Source of the DNA: Pseudomonas sp. Seg1
Lineage (GTDB): Bacteria; Pseudomonadota; Gammaproteobacteria; Pseudomonadales; Pseudomonadaceae
DNA: 64,000 nucleotides
Assembly (NCBI RefSeq): GCF_018326005.1
Contig: NZ_AP021903.1
Coordinates: forward strand, 4,125,501 to 4,189,500
Direction: 5' to 3'
Shown here: piece by piece, positions 44,453 through 55,940 of the stretch
Layout of the letters: every line of letters starts with the position of its first letter
How positions within the stretch are numbered: position 1 is the first letter of the stretch
Made by a program: the position numbers and the translations under genes
The notes under the pieces: model-generated
What the model was told of the DNA's origin: nothing
Seen by the model: the letters and a program-made list of their open reading frames with translations, nothing else
Database searches by the model: none

Positions 44453-44534
44453 TCAAAAGATCGCAGCCTGCGGCAGCTCCTGCACGGTGTACACCATCCC
44501 CGTGTAGGAGCTGCCGCAGGCTGCGATCTTTTGA
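44453..44534. repeat. Long perfect-arm inverted repeat between convergent genes
   Basis: TCAAAAGATCGCAGCCTGCG... and its complement ending GCTGCGATCTTTTGA form arms of about 34 bases around a short centre. It is a known style of Pseudomonas repeat (GCAGCCTGCGGCAGCTCCTG). With the T-rich end it may also end transcription of both convergent genes. Confidence 0.88.
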
Positions 44535-44550
44535 CTCTAAATCCACGCAA

Positions 44551-45759
44551 TCACTGGCACGTCGACTCTACCTGTGTCGCTGACGCTAAACCGAGCGTGC
44601 GCAACCCAATCAACACAACCGCCATCATCATCACCCCCGCACCAATCGCCACCCCGAACCCCGCACGCGCGCCATAAGCATCAATCACCGGCCCCGCGAG
44701 CATGCCCCCAAGCGCTACGCCAATGCTGATGCCAGTGGTCATCCACGTCAGCCCTTCGGTCATCCTGGACGCAGGGATGATGATCGTCCCCAGCTTCATG
44801 ACCACGACCATGGTGGGCGCAAACGATATGCCCGCGATAAACAGCATCGCTGACAGGACATAAACATCTGTTGCGAAAACCGGCAGTACGCCGGTCACGG
44901 CCGTGACCAATATGCCAATAAAGAACTGTTTTTCGATCGGCAGGGAAACCCGTAATGCACCGAACGTCAGGCCCGCCACCAGGGAGCCGAACGCATAGGC
45001 AGCGAGGATGAAGGTGGCAGACGCTGGCCAGCCTTGGGCATTGGCGAACGCCACAACGGCGACATCGATTGCTCCGCCAATGACCCCCATCGCCAACAAC
45101 GCCAGCACGATGGTGCGAACGCCGGGAATCAACAAGGTGGAGCCGGTTTGGTTCTTGTGGCCCAAGACCACTTTCGGTTCGGTCTGGCGCTGCAGGAGAA
45201 AAGCCGTCACCCCGATGGCCAACAGCGCCACCGCCACAAGCGGCCCGGCTTCGGCGAAAAAGCTCACACTCAAACCGATAGCCAGCGGCGGACCGATGAT
45301 GTAAGCCAGTTCGGTCAGCACCGTATCCAGAGAGAACGCTGTGTGCAGCTGCGGTTTGCCACGAAACAGCTGCGACCAGCGAGCCCTGATCATCGACGGC
45401 ATGCTCGGCATCGTTCCCGCCAGCGCGGCAAGCACGAAGAACAATGCGGCAGGAGCCCTCATGTAAACAGCGAAGATCAGCGCCAGCAGCATGACAACGC
45501 TGAACGCCGTGACGATGGGCAGCACGCGGCTCTGGCCGCGCTGATCAACCAGTTTCGAGATGCGCGGGCCGAGCAGCGCATTGGCCAGGGTAAACGTACC
45601 GGCGACGGCGCCGGCCAGCCAGTACACGCCTGTTTGCTGCACCAGCATGGTGATGATGCCAATGCCGATCATTGCCTGCGGCAAGCGGGCGATGGAGCTC
45701 GCGAGCACTAACCCGGTGGCGCCGGGGGTCGTTAGAAGCTCGCGATAGTGATTAGCCAT
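44551..45759 (-). CDS. MFS transporter
   Basis: The 402-residue protein has about 12 hydrophobic segments. It begins MANHYRELLTTPGATGLVLAS and carries the loop 2-3 type motif GPRISKLVDQRGQSRVLP near residue 67, typical of major-facilitator antiporters. It resembles putative drug or metabolite exporters of the YfcJ/arabinose-efflux kind; the substrate is unknown. GGAG lies before the ATG at 45759. It stands alone, between convergent repeats and the cysS terminator. Confidence 0.82.
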   Translation of the reverse strand: MANHYRELLTTPGATGLVLASSIARLPQAMIGIGIITMLVQQTGVYWLAGAVAGTFTLANALLGPRISKLVDQRGQSRVLPIVTAFSVVMLLALIFAVYMRAPAALFFVLAALAGTMPSMPSMIRARWSQLFRGKPQLHTAFSLDTVLTELAYIIGPPLAIGLSVSFFAEAGPLVAVALLAIGVTAFLLQRQTEPKVVLGHKNQTGSTLLIPGVRTIVLALLAMGVIGGAIDVAVVAFANAQGWPASATFILAAYAFGSLVAGLTFGALRVSLPIEKQFFIGILVTAVTGVLPVFATDVYVLSAMLFIAGISFAPTMVVVMKLGTIIIPASRMTEGLTWMTTGISIGVALGGMLAGPVIDAYGARAGFGVAIGAGVMMMAVVLIGLRTLGLASATQVESTCQ

Positions 45760-45880
45760 GATTTCTCCATTTTATAAACGTCGCTGATCAGCATCCGGCT
45801 GCATGCGCGCAGCCAGTGTTGACCACGTCCGACATCAAGACCTACGCGAACAGCAAAAGCAACCTTGGCTAAGCAGCAGA

Positions 45881-45914
45881 AAAACAAAAACCCGCACAAG
45901 GCGGGTTTTGTTTT
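45881..45914 (-). terminator. Rho-independent terminator downstream of cysS
   Basis: CCCGC (45891-45895) and GCGGG (45901-45905) extended by A/T pairs, with T runs on both strands. It follows the REP doublet after the cysS stop and precedes the MFS gene on the minus strand. Confidence 0.85.
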
Positions 45915-46024
45915 GATCGTTCCCACGCTCCGCGTGGGCATGCAGCCCGGGACGCTCTGCGTCCCTGCAAAGCCGAACGCGGAGCGTCCGAAGAGGCATT
46001 CCCACGCAGAGCGTGGGAACGATC
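45915..46024. repeat. REP doublet, GATCGTTCCCACGC family
   Basis: Inverted pair of GATCGTTCCCACGCTCCGCG units, with GGGACGCTCTGCGTCCC palindrome between, the same architecture as 3525-3635. It lies between the cysS stop and its terminator. Confidence 0.88.
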
Positions 46025-46056
46025 ATCGCGGCGGATGTCTCCAGCAGGTACAGCGA

Positions 46057-47439
46057 TCAGTCAGCCAGACGCCAGGTAGTCCCACCCTTGCCATCTTCCA
46101 GCACCACACCCATGGCGGTGAGCTGGTCGCGGATGCGGTCGGATTCGGCCCAGTCCTTGCCGGCACGTGCTGCCAGACGCGCAGCAATCAGCGCATCAAC
46201 CTCAGCCGCATCGACACGCCCTTCAGCGCCCGCTTGCAGGAAGTCATCAGCCTCAAGCTGCAACACACCCAACACGCTCGCCAGCTCTTTCAGACGTGCC
46301 GCCAAACCCGCCGCCGCATCGAGATCGCTCTCACGCAGACGGTTGATCTCACGCACCATCTCAAACAGCACCGCACAGGCTTCCGGCGTGCCGAAGTCGT
46401 CGTTCATCACCGTGGTGAAACGCTCGACGAACGCTTCGCCGCCAGCCGGCGCAACGCTCGGCAGGCCTTTCAACGCGTGGTAGAAACGCTCGAGTGCGCC
46501 TTTGGCGTCCTTGAGGTTGTCTTCCGAGTAATTGATCGCGCTGCGGTAGTGGCTCGACACCAGCAGATAACGCACGACTTCCGGGTGGTACTTGTCGAGC
46601 ACGTCGCGAATAGTGAAGAAGTTGTTCAAGGACTTGGACATCTTCTCGCCATTGATTCGGATCATGCCGCAATGCATCCACGCGTTGGCGTAGGTCTTGC
46701 CGGTGGCCGCTTCGCTCTGGGCGATTTCGTTTTCGTGGTGCGGGAATTCCAGATCGCTGCCGCCGCCATGAATGTCGAAAGTCTCACCCAGGCAGCAGGT
46801 GGACATCACCGAGCACTCGATGTGCCAGCCCGGACGCCCGGCGCCCCACGGCGATTCCCAGCTTGGCTCGCCCGGCTTGGTGGCTTTCCACAGCACGAAG
46901 TCCAACGGATCCTGCTTGGCTTCGTCGACTTCGATCCGCGCGCCGATGCGCAGGTCTTCGATCTTCTTGCGCGACAGTTTGCCGTAGCCCATGAACTTGG
47001 CGACGCGGTAGTACACGTCGCCATTGCCCGGGGCGTAGGCGTAACCCTTGTCGATCAGCGTCTGGATCATGCTCAGCATGCCCGGAATATGGTCAGTGGC
47101 ACGCGGTTCCATGTCCGGCTTGAGGATGTTGAGGCGCGCCTCGTCCTCGTGCATCGCCGTGATCATGCGCTCGGTCAGTGCGTCGTACGGCTCGCCGTTT
47201 TCGCGGGCGCGATTGATGATCTTGTCTTCAATATCGGTGATGTTGCGCACGTAGGTCAGGTTGTAACCGCTGAACCGCAACCAGCGGGTCACCAGGTCGA
47301 ACGCAACCATGCTGCGGCCGTGGCCAATGTGGCAGTAATCGTAGACGGTCATCCCGCAGACGTACATGCGCACATTGTTGCCATCGAGCGGCTTGAAGAC
47401 TTCTTTGCTCTTGGTGAGCGTGTTGTAAATCGTCAGCAC
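46057..47439 (-). CDS. cysS: Cysteinyl-tRNA synthetase
   Basis: CysS (460 residues) charges tRNA-Cys with cysteine. The class I motif HIGHGRS and the KMSKS motif ([10 protein letters not shown]) are present, as are the zinc ligands: CGMTVYD, the CSVMS segment, and the [15 protein letters not shown] region. The start is GTG 47439, giving the family N terminus (M)[12 protein letters not shown], with AAGGA upstream; a longer ATG-started frame reaches back into glnS. It follows glnS by 22 bases and is probably in the same transcript. Confidence 0.95.
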   Translation of the reverse strand: MLTIYNTLTKSKEVFKPLDGNNVRMYVCGMTVYDYCHIGHGRSMVAFDLVTRWLRFSGYNLTYVRNITDIEDKIINRARENGEPYDALTERMITAMHEDEARLNILKPDMEPRATDHIPGMLSMIQTLIDKGYAYAPGNGDVYYRVAKFMGYGKLSRKKIEDLRIGARIEVDEAKQDPLDFVLWKATKPGEPSWESPWGAGRPGWHIECSVMSTCCLGETFDIHGGGSDLEFPHHENEIAQSEAATGKTYANAWMHCGMIRINGEKMSKSLNNFFTIRDVLDKYHPEVVRYLLVSSHYRSAINYSEDNLKDAKGALERFYHALKGLPSVAPAGGEAFVERFTTVMNDDFGTPEACAVLFEMVREINRLRESDLDAAAGLAARLKELASVLGVLQLEADDFLQAGAEGRVDAAEVDALIAARLAARAGKDWAESDRIRDQLTAMGVVLEDGKGGTTWRLAD

Positions 47440-47461
47440 TTTTAATTTCCTTGACGCTGAA

Positions 47462-49162
<1,701 letters not shown>

Positions 49163-49413
49163 AGGATCCTTGACTTACATGTGCGCGGCCGCAAAGGGGG
49201 GCCAGACAAAACAAAGCCGCTATCATAGCCGATGCTGTCAAGGGGCTGACAGAGCACGGCCTATAAAGGAGCGCATTTAATCGCCGGGATTTGAAAAACA
49301 GCCTCGAAATTCGCGCCTGTCACGCTAAACTGCGCACCTTGGCCGATGCAGGCTGAACCGGTTGCGGGGCCTGGCGCTCCAAAACCACGAATTCCTTATA
49401 AAGAGTAATGACC

Positions 49414-49920
49414 ATGACTCAAGTCAAACTGACCACCAACTTCGGTGACATCGTCATCGAACTGAACGCCGAGAAAGCCCCGATCACCGTGGCCAACTTC
49501 ATCGAGTACGTCAAAAAGGGTCACTACGAGAACGTCGTGTTCCACCGTGTGATCAAGGGTTTCATGATCCAGGGCGGCGGTTTCGAGCCTGGCATGAAGG
49601 AAAAGAAAGACAAGAGCCCAAGCATTCAGAACGAAGCTGACAACGGTCTGAAGAACGAGAAGTACACCCTGGCCATGGCTCGCACCATGGAGCCGCATTC
49701 GGCATCGGCGCAGTTCTTCATCAACGCCACCGACAACAGCTTCCTCAACCACACCGCCAAAACCGCTCAGGGTTGGGGTTATGCCGTATTCGGCAAAGTG
49801 GTTGCAGGCACTGACGTTGTCGACAAGATCGAAGGCGTTTCCACCACGTCCAAAGCAGGCCACCAGGACGTACCAGCAGACGACGTGATCATCGAGAAAG
49901 CCGAGATCATCGAAGCGTGA
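49414..49920 (+). CDS. ppiB: Peptidyl-prolyl cis-trans isomerase B, cyclophilin type
   Basis: PpiB (168 residues) is a cytoplasmic cyclophilin that speeds proline isomerisation. The motifs [30 protein letters not shown] and VFGKVVAG are typical. The ATG at 49414 ([12 protein letters not shown]) is preferred over 49408, which is only two bases from the GAG ribosome site. Its stop overlaps the lpxH start (GTGA). Confidence 0.94.
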   Translation: MTQVKLTTNFGDIVIELNAEKAPITVANFIEYVKKGHYENVVFHRVIKGFMIQGGGFEPGMKEKKDKSPSIQNEADNGLKNEKYTLAMARTMEPHSASAQFFINATDNSFLNHTAKTAQGWGYAVFGKVVAGTDVVDKIEGVSTTSKAGHQDVPADDVIIEKAEIIEA

Positions 49921-50669
49921 TACTGCTGATTTCAGACTTGCATCTGGAAGAGGAGCGCCCGGACATTACCCGGGCGTTTCTGGATTTGCTCGCCGGACGC
50001 GCCCGCTCGGCGAGTGCGTTGTACATTCTGGGCGACTTTTTCGAGGCGTGGATTGGCGACGATGCCATGACGCCCTTCCAGCGTTCCATCTGCCAGGCCC
50101 TGCGCCAATTGAGCGACAGCGGCACGGCGATCTTTCTGATGCACGGCAATCGCGACTTCATGCTCGGCAAGGCCTTTTGTAAACAGGCCGGCTGCACACT
50201 GTTGAAGGACCCGAGTGTCGTGCAGTTTTACGGCGAGCCAGTGCTGTTGATGCACGGCGACAGCCTGTGCACTCGCGACGTTGGCTATATGAAGCTGCGG
50301 CGCTATCTGCGCAACCCGATCACCCTGTTTATCCTGCGGCACCTGCCGCTGAGCACCCGGCACAAACTGGCGCGCAAACTGCGTAGCGAAAGCCTTGCGC
50401 AGACGCGGATGAAGGCCAATGACATTGTTGATGTCACGCCTGAGGAAATCCCGCGGATCATGCAGGAGTTCGGCGTGAAAACCTTGATCCACGGGCACAC
50501 CCATCGTCCGGCGATCCATAAGCTGCAGCTCGGTGAGCAAGCGGCGAAACGGATTGTGCTGGGGGATTGGGATCGTCAGGGCTGGGCGTTGCAGGTCGAT
50601 GAGAGCGGGTATGCCTTGGCGCCGTTCGACTTCGCCCCGCCGCCAGCCCTGCCCGCCCCCGCAATCTAA
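49917..50669 (+). CDS. lpxH: UDP-2,3-diacylglucosamine diphosphatase
   Basis: LpxH (250 residues) hydrolyses UDP-2,3-diacylglucosamine to lipid X and UMP in lipid A synthesis, at the inner face of the membrane. It is a calcineurin-type metallophosphatase: [42 protein letters not shown] and [10 protein letters not shown] are all present. The start is GTG, overlapping the ppiB stop, as usual in this locus. Confidence 0.95.
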   Translation: MILLISDLHLEEERPDITRAFLDLLAGRARSASALYILGDFFEAWIGDDAMTPFQRSICQALRQLSDSGTAIFLMHGNRDFMLGKAFCKQAGCTLLKDPSVVQFYGEPVLLMHGDSLCTRDVGYMKLRRYLRNPITLFILRHLPLSTRHKLARKLRSESLAQTRMKANDIVDVTPEEIPRIMQEFGVKTLIHGHTHRPAIHKLQLGEQAAKRIVLGDWDRQGWALQVDESGYALAPFDFAPPPALPAPAI

Positions 50670-50685
50670 AGCCAAACACAAACCA

Positions 50686-50777
50686 CTGTAGGAGTGAGCC
50701 TGCTCGCGATAACGGTGTATCAGTCAACGAAGATGTTGAATGTGATACCGATATCGCGAGCAGGCTCACTCCTACAG
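50686..50777. repeat. REP doublet, TGTAGGAGTGAGCCTGCTCGCGAT family
   Basis: Inverted pair CTGTAGGAGTGAGCCTGCTC / GAGCAGGCTCACTCCTACAG between the convergent ends of lpxH and the EmrB-like gene. No other terminator is seen here. Confidence 0.9.
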
Positions 50778-50793
50778 TTTGACCGCGTTTTAC

Positions 50794-52323
50794 TCAGTGA
50801 CCGCTGGCGGCCGGGCCTGCCTTGGCAGCAAACGGCGGTTTCGCCAACCACACAATCAGAATCAACCCCATAAACCCCCAACCCAGCAACGTGAAGTAAT
50901 CCACGGTGGAGAGCATGTACGCCTGGCTGGTCAAAATCTGATCCATCTGCGCGTAAGCCGATTGGCTCGCGCCGCCTAAATGGTTCAAGGTCTCGCGTGT
51001 CGCCGGCTCATAGGTGCTGATGCTTTCACTCATGTACGCATGATGCTGATCAGCCCGACGAATCCAGATCCACGTGGTCAGCGATGCCGCAAAGCTACCG
51101 CCCAGCGTTCGCAGAAAAGTCGCAAGCCCGGCACCATCAGCGATCTGGCTTGGCGGCAAGTCCGACATCAGGATGCTCAGGGTCGGCATGAAGAACAGCG
51201 CCACGCCAATGCCCATGAACAGCTGCACCAAAGCGATGTGCTGGAAGTCCACTTCATTGGTGAACCCGGCGCGCATGAAACAGCTCAAGCCAATCGCCAG
51301 AAACGCCAGACCGGCCAGCAAGCGCAGGTCGAACTTGTTCGCGTACTTGCCGACAAACGGCGACAGCAGCACCGGCAAAATACCGATTGGCGCCACCGCC
51401 AGCCCCGCCCAGGTCGCGGTGTAGCCCATCTGGGTCTGCAACCACTGCGGCAGGATCAGGTTGATGCCGAAGAACCCGGCGTAACCCAACACCAACACCA
51501 GCGTGCCGATGCGGAAGTTACGGTGGGCGAACAGGCGCAGATTCACCACCGGGTGCTGATCGGTCATTTCCCAGATGATGAACACCGCCAGCGCGATCAC
51601 CGAAATCGCCGCGCCGATGATGATGAAGTTCGACTCGAACCAGTCCAGGTCATTGCCCTTGTCGAGGATCACCTGCAAAGCGCCGACGCCGATGATCAGG
51701 GAGATCAGGCCAACGTAATCCATCGGCTGACGGCTGGTTTCCACCGGCCGTTTGGCCAGTTGCGAACGCACCACCATCACCGCGAAGATGCCGATCGGCA
51801 CGTTGATGAAGAAGATCCACGGCCAGCTGTAGCTGTCGGTAATCCAGCCACCGAGAATCGGCCCGGCAATCGGCGCGACCACCGTGACCATCGCCAGTAA
51901 CGCCAAGGCCATGCCGCGCCTCGCGGGAGGATACACGGCGATCAACAGGGTTTGCGTCATCGGGTACAGCGGCCCGGCCACCAGACCTTGCAGGACACGG
52001 AAGCCGATCAGCTCCGGCATCGAAGTCGAGATACCGCAGAGAAACGAGGCCAGCACAAACAGCATGGTGGCCCAGAGAAACAGCTTCACCTCACCGAAAC
52101 GGCGGCTGAGCCAACCGGTCAGCGGCAGCGCAATCGCGTTACTTACGGCAAATGACGTAATGACCCAGGTGCCCTGCTCCGAACTCACCCCAAGGTTGCC
52201 GGATATCGTCGGCAGCGCCACGTTGGCGATGGTGGTGTCGAGCACTTGCATGAAGGTCGCCAGCGACAGGCCGATGGTGCTGAGCAACAGGCTGGGCGGC
52301 GTGAAAGAGGCGTTATTGCTCAT
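50794..52323 (-). CDS. EmrB/QacA-family MFS multidrug exporter (DHA2)
   Basis: The 509-residue protein has about 14 membrane helices and the DHA2 motifs: LDTTIANVALPTISGNLG in helix 1, PLTGWLSRRFGEVKLF, and the motif-C stretch APIAGPILGGWITDSYSWPWIFFINVP. It would pump hydrophobic drugs through the linked adaptor and outer-membrane factor. It is the last gene of the marR operon, separated from the adaptor gene by a 203-base gap that holds a nested repeat element. Confidence 0.9.
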   Translation of the reverse strand: MSNNASFTPPSLLLSTIGLSLATFMQVLDTTIANVALPTISGNLGVSSEQGTWVITSFAVSNAIALPLTGWLSRRFGEVKLFLWATMLFVLASFLCGISTSMPELIGFRVLQGLVAGPLYPMTQTLLIAVYPPARRGMALALLAMVTVVAPIAGPILGGWITDSYSWPWIFFINVPIGIFAVMVVRSQLAKRPVETSRQPMDYVGLISLIIGVGALQVILDKGNDLDWFESNFIIIGAAISVIALAVFIIWEMTDQHPVVNLRLFAHRNFRIGTLVLVLGYAGFFGINLILPQWLQTQMGYTATWAGLAVAPIGILPVLLSPFVGKYANKFDLRLLAGLAFLAIGLSCFMRAGFTNEVDFQHIALVQLFMGIGVALFFMPTLSILMSDLPPSQIADGAGLATFLRTLGGSFAASLTTWIWIRRADQHHAYMSESISTYEPATRETLNHLGGASQSAYAQMDQILTSQAYMLSTVDYFTLLGWGFMGLILIVWLAKPPFAAKAGPAASGH

Positions 52324-52376
52324 TGTGAATCCTATGAAGCAGGGTTGGCGCCGCGTCTGTTAAAGACACAGCAGCA

Positions 52377-52515
52377 CTTGTAGGAGTGAATCCTGTGGTG
52401 AGGGGATTTATCCCCGATGGGTCGCGAAGCGGCCCCTCTTTTGATGGAAAAAGCCGGGCCTGCTGCGCAGTCCATCGGGGATAAATCCCCTCACCACAAG
52501 GCTCACTCCTACAAG
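52377..52515. repeat. Nested REP element between emrA-like and emrB-like genes
   Basis: The outer arms CTTGTAGGAGTGAATCCT (52377-52394) and AAGGCTCACTCCTACAAG (52498-52515) belong to the TGTAGGAGTGAGCCTG family. Inside them, GTGGTGAGGGGATTTATCCC and its complement (52395-52497) belong to a different family. The combined structure is a nearly continuous hairpin of about 44-base arms inside an operon. Confidence 0.85.
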
Positions 52516-52526
52516 GTCAGTGCAGA

Positions 52527-53729
52527 TCAGCGTTGCGCGGTTTTGCTCACCGCAGCGCTGTTGTCGTGGATCAGTTGCGCAATCATCGCGTCGGCTTCGG
52601 CCAGTTGGCGGTCGTAGACGTTGGTGCTGAACGAAGCTTTTTGCGGTGGCTGCTGAGCCAATACCGGGCCGCTCTGGTCATGCAGGTTCACTTCAACGTT
52701 GGTCGACAGGCCGACGCGCAGCGGATGCTTGGCCAACTCTTCGGCGTTGATGTGAATGCGCACTGGCACACGCTGAACGATCTTGATCCAGTTACCGGTG
52801 GCGTTCTGCGCCGGCAGCAAGGCAAACGCGCTACCGGTACCGGCGCCGAGGCTGTCGACGGTGCCGCTGTATTTCACGTCGCTGCCATAGATGTCGGACT
52901 CGATGTCGACCGGCTGACCGATGCGCATGTCACGCAGTTGGGTTTCCTTGAAGTTGGCGTCGATCCACAACTGATCCAGCGGAATCACCGCCATCAGCGC
53001 GGTGCCCGGCTGTACGCGCTGACCGAGCTGCACGGTACGTTTGGCCACGTAACCGGTGACCGGCGCGATCAAGGTGCTGCGCGCATTGGTCAGATAGGCC
53101 TGACGCAAATCGGCGGCGGCCGACATCACGTCCGGGTGCGACGACACCACGGTGTCATCAACCAATGCGCTGGTGGTTTTCAGTTGCTGCCTGGCGTTGG
53201 CCAGAGCGTTTTGCGCGGAGGTCAGGTCGTCGCGGGCGTGGGACAGTTCTTCCTGGGAAATCGCCCCGCCCTGCGCCAGGTTTTTCCGGCGGTTGTAGTT
53301 GTCCTGGGCTTTCTGCACTTCGGCCTGTTGCGCGTTGACCTGGGCTTTCATGCCGTCGACGTTGCTATACAGACCGCGCACCTGACGCACGGTGCGCGCC
53401 AGTTTCGCCTGCGCGCTTTGCAGGCCGACTTCGGCGTCATTCGGGTCGAAGTTGATCAGCACCTGACCTTCGTGAACCAGATCACCATCGTCAGCACCAA
53501 TGCTGACCACGGTGCCGGTCACCAACGGAGTGATTTCCACGACGTTGCCGTTGACGTAGGCGTCGTCGGTGCTTTCGTTAAAGCGCCCGATGAACTCGTG
53601 ATAGGCCCAGACGCCAGCGCAGGAGAGAAGGACGACAACGGCCAGCACCACCAGCATGACTTTGCGTTTGCGCGGATTGCCGGTGTCGGGGGTGTTGTCT
53701 TGAGCTTGGGTGTTTTCGGCAGTGGCCAT
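52527..53729 (-). CDS. EmrA-type membrane-fusion protein (HlyD family)
   Basis: The 400-residue adaptor has one N-terminal membrane helix (VMLVVLAVVVLLSCAGVWAY), then STDDAYVNGNVVEITPLVTGTV, typical of EmrA, a lipoyl part, a long coiled coil (about residues 105-200, NYNRRKNLAQGGAISQEELSHARDDL) and VTGYVAKRTVQLGQRVQPGTALMAVIPL. It links the EmrB-like exporter to the outer-membrane factor. It starts 15 bases after the outer-membrane factor gene. Confidence 0.9.
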   Translation of the reverse strand: MATAENTQAQDNTPDTGNPRKRKVMLVVLAVVVLLSCAGVWAYHEFIGRFNESTDDAYVNGNVVEITPLVTGTVVSIGADDGDLVHEGQVLINFDPNDAEVGLQSAQAKLARTVRQVRGLYSNVDGMKAQVNAQQAEVQKAQDNYNRRKNLAQGGAISQEELSHARDDLTSAQNALANARQQLKTTSALVDDTVVSSHPDVMSAAADLRQAYLTNARSTLIAPVTGYVAKRTVQLGQRVQPGTALMAVIPLDQLWIDANFKETQLRDMRIGQPVDIESDIYGSDVKYSGTVDSLGAGTGSAFALLPAQNATGNWIKIVQRVPVRIHINAEELAKHPLRVGLSTNVEVNLHDQSGPVLAQQPPQKASFSTNVYDRQLAEADAMIAQLIHDNSAAVSKTAQR

Positions 53730-53744
53730 GACAAATACCTTGAA

Positions 53745-55214
53745 TTAGTTGTGCGGCGTGGCTGGGCTGGCGTTGGCTGCGGTCAGGGTTTCACCCTGGA
53801 AGCCGCCGCCCAGCGCTTGCATCAGTTGAATCGACAGGTCGATCTGCTCGGCATTGAGGTTGGCCAATTGACGCTGGGCCTGCAGCAATTGCTGCTCGAT
53901 GCTGAGCACGTCCAGGTAGTTGCCGATGCCGGAACCGTAACGCTGGACGACGGTGTTGTAAGAGTCCTGAGCAATCTCGGTGGCGTGTTGCTGCGCGCCG
54001 ATCTGCCGGCCGATGTCACGCAACTGATTGATCGTGTCGCTGACATCGCCCAGTGCTTTCACCAGACTTTTGTTGTACTGCGCCACCGCCAGATCGTAAT
54101 CGGCGTCGCGCGCATCGAGGTTGGCACGCAGGCGCCCGCCGTCGAAGATCGGCACCGAAATGGTCGGGGCAATGTTGAAGAAGCGACTGGCCGAACCGAA
54201 CATTGCGTCACCCAACAAAGATTCGGCACCGGCCGAGGCCGTGAGGTTCAAGTTGGGATAGAACTGAGTCTTGGCCGAATCGATGTCTTTGCTCGCCGCT
54301 TCGACGCGCCAGCGGGCAGCAACCAGATCCGGGCGACGACCGAGCAGTTCTGCCGGCAAGACCGACGGCACCGCGACAGCGCTGGCTTGCAGGACTTTCG
54401 GCCGGGCAATTTCATTGCCGCGATCCGGGCCTTTGCCGAGCAACACGGCCAAGGCGATCTTCGCGCTGTTCAGGCGCTTTTCCGCATCGATCAGGCTGGC
54501 TTCGGAGCTGGCCTCCAGACTTTGGGTTTGCTGGAACTGGTACTGACTGTCGATCCCCGAACTCAGGCGACGCTGGCTCAGGTCGAGCATTTGTCTGGTG
54601 CGCTTGAGGTCGTCGTTGGCCAGGTCATAAACGATGTGCGCCTGACCGAGATCGCTGTAGGCACGGGCGACGTCGGCAGCCAGCGTCAACTGCGCGGCCT
54701 GACGGTCGACTTCGGCGGCGCGGGCCTGACCGAGTGCAGCTTCCCACGCATCGCGCTGGCCACCCCACAGGTCAAAGTTGTAATTGAAACCGGCGCTGAC
54801 GTTACGCACGGTGGCGTAGGCATCGCCCTGCCCGCGCGGATCCTGATCCTTGGCCAGACGCGAACGGCTGATGCCGGCGCTGGCGTCGAGGGTCGGATAA
54901 CGTGCGGCGTCGGCGGCATAGGCGGCGGCGCTGGCCTGATGGGCGCGGGCTTCGGCGATCTGCATGTCCGGGCTGTCGTGCAGGGCTTCGCGGATCAAAC
55001 CGTCGAGTTGCGGATCGCCGAGGCTGGTCCACCAGTCGCTTTTCGGCCAAGCGGCCGGCGACAGGGTCACGCCGTTCAGGGACTGGCCGACTTTCAGGCT
55101 TTTCGCATCGAGGTTCTGGCCGTGGGTATCGAGGCCGCTGTAGTTGGCGCAACCGGCGAGGATCATCGCCGACAGCACCAGCGTCAGGCTGCTGCGCAAG
55201 GTTTTACCGCTCAT
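53745..55214 (-). CDS. NodT-family outer-membrane efflux lipoprotein
   Basis: The 489-residue protein starts MSGKTLRSSLTLVLSAMILAGC, a lipoprotein signal with lipobox LAGC, then the RND/EmrAB-type outer-membrane factor pattern: WWTSLGDPQLDGLIREALHDSPDM, FDLWGGQRDAWEAA, and VPIFDGGRLRANLDARDADY. The ATG at 55214 is preferred (AGG eight bases upstream); GTG 55223 is three codons earlier. The start overlaps the end of marR by 11 bases. Confidence 0.9.
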   Translation of the reverse strand: MSGKTLRSSLTLVLSAMILAGCANYSGLDTHGQNLDAKSLKVGQSLNGVTLSPAAWPKSDWWTSLGDPQLDGLIREALHDSPDMQIAEARAHQASAAAYAADAARYPTLDASAGISRSRLAKDQDPRGQGDAYATVRNVSAGFNYNFDLWGGQRDAWEAALGQARAAEVDRQAAQLTLAADVARAYSDLGQAHIVYDLANDDLKRTRQMLDLSQRRLSSGIDSQYQFQQTQSLEASSEASLIDAEKRLNSAKIALAVLLGKGPDRGNEIARPKVLQASAVAVPSVLPAELLGRRPDLVAARWRVEAASKDIDSAKTQFYPNLNLTASAGAESLLGDAMFGSASRFFNIAPTISVPIFDGGRLRANLDARDADYDLAVAQYNKSLVKALGDVSDTINQLRDIGRQIGAQQHATEIAQDSYNTVVQRYGSGIGNYLDVLSIEQQLLQAQRQLANLNAEQIDLSIQLMQALGGGFQGETLTAANASPATPHN

Positions 55215-55686
55215 TGTGTTCACCTAACCGCTGGATAGTGATCGGGTCACCGGCTGCCAGCAGGATTTTCTTGAGAATGTATTCCAGGGTTTTCAACTCG
55301 TCCGGGGTCACGGCGCCGGCCAGTTCATTCATGGCGTCGGCACCAATGTGCGGCAGGCGATCGGCCAGTTGCTGGCCCTGTTCGGTGAGCTTGAGCTGCA
55401 CCTGACGGCGATCGCCTTCGCTGCGTTGGCGAGCCAGAAAGCCTTTCTGCTCCAGACGATCGAGCATGCGTGTCATCGAACCGCTGTCCAGCGACAGGTG
55501 CCGGCACAGTTCGGCCGGGGTATCGACGCCGAATTGGGCCATGATGATCAACACCTTGAACTGCGCGGCGGTGATGCCGTGGGGTTCCATGTGAGTGTCG
55601 ATGATCTTGTCTTTGAGCAGCGCAGCACGGCCAAGCAACAGGCCGAGGTGGCAGTGTTTGAATTCGTCCGGGGTGAAATGCTTCAT
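55204..55686 (-). CDS. MarR-family repressor of the efflux operon
   Basis: The 160-residue protein has the MarR winged-helix pattern: HGITAAQFKVLIIMAQF, TPAELCRHLSLDSGSMTRMLDRLEQKGFLAR, SEGDRRQVQLKLTEQGQQLADRLP. It is the first gene of the efflux operon and overlaps the outer-membrane factor gene. Two identical palindromes lie on its promoter, so it very probably represses the operon and is released by the exported compound. It resembles EmrR/FarR-type regulators. Confidence 0.9.
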   Translation of the reverse strand: MKHFTPDEFKHCHLGLLLGRAALLKDKIIDTHMEPHGITAAQFKVLIIMAQFGVDTPAELCRHLSLDSGSMTRMLDRLEQKGFLARQRSEGDRRQVQLKLTEQGQQLADRLPHIGADAMNELAGAVTPDELKTLEYILKKILLAAGDPITIQRLGEHNER

Positions 55687-55700
55687 TTGCTCACCTAATA

Positions 55701-55756
55701 ACTGCCTAGGCAGTGAATGTATGTCGAGATGTTACTGCCTAGGCAGCGAATGTCAA
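55701..55756 (-). promoter_or_regulatory. marR promoter with two MarR operators
   Basis: On the minus strand TTGACA (55756-55751), a 16-base spacer, TAACAT (55734-55729). The palindrome ACTGCCTAGGCAG(T/C) occurs at 55734-55747, filling the spacer, and at 55701-55714, just after the likely transcription start. The centres are 33 bases apart, about three helical turns. Confidence 0.8.
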
Positions 55757-55825
55757 TGGAATAGTTAGGAGGCTTGGTAATTAGTTGACCAGTGGACTGG
55801 GGTTTTCTGTTGCACAGGCGCACGC

Positions 55826-55918
55826 CATCGCTGGCAAGCCAGCTCCCACAGGGATCTGCGGTGAACACAAACTCGGTGAACACCAGAGAAACCTGTGGGA
55901 GCTGGCTTGCCAGCGATT
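55826..55918. repeat. REP doublet, GCTGGCAAGCCAGCTCCCACA family
   Basis: CCATCGCTGGCAAGCCAGCT and GGGAGCTGGCTTGCCAGCGAT face each other across about 45 bases, upstream of the marR operon and downstream of the HdeD-like gene. Confidence 0.9.
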
Positions 55919-55940
55919 GGGGCGACTCGTGTAATGCCGG

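Noticed and set aside
52533..55238. A 901-codon open frame opposite the emrA-like and outer-membrane factor genes
   Set aside because: It crosses two well-supported genes and their junction, has low-complexity composition and no domain; it is a codon-bias shadow.
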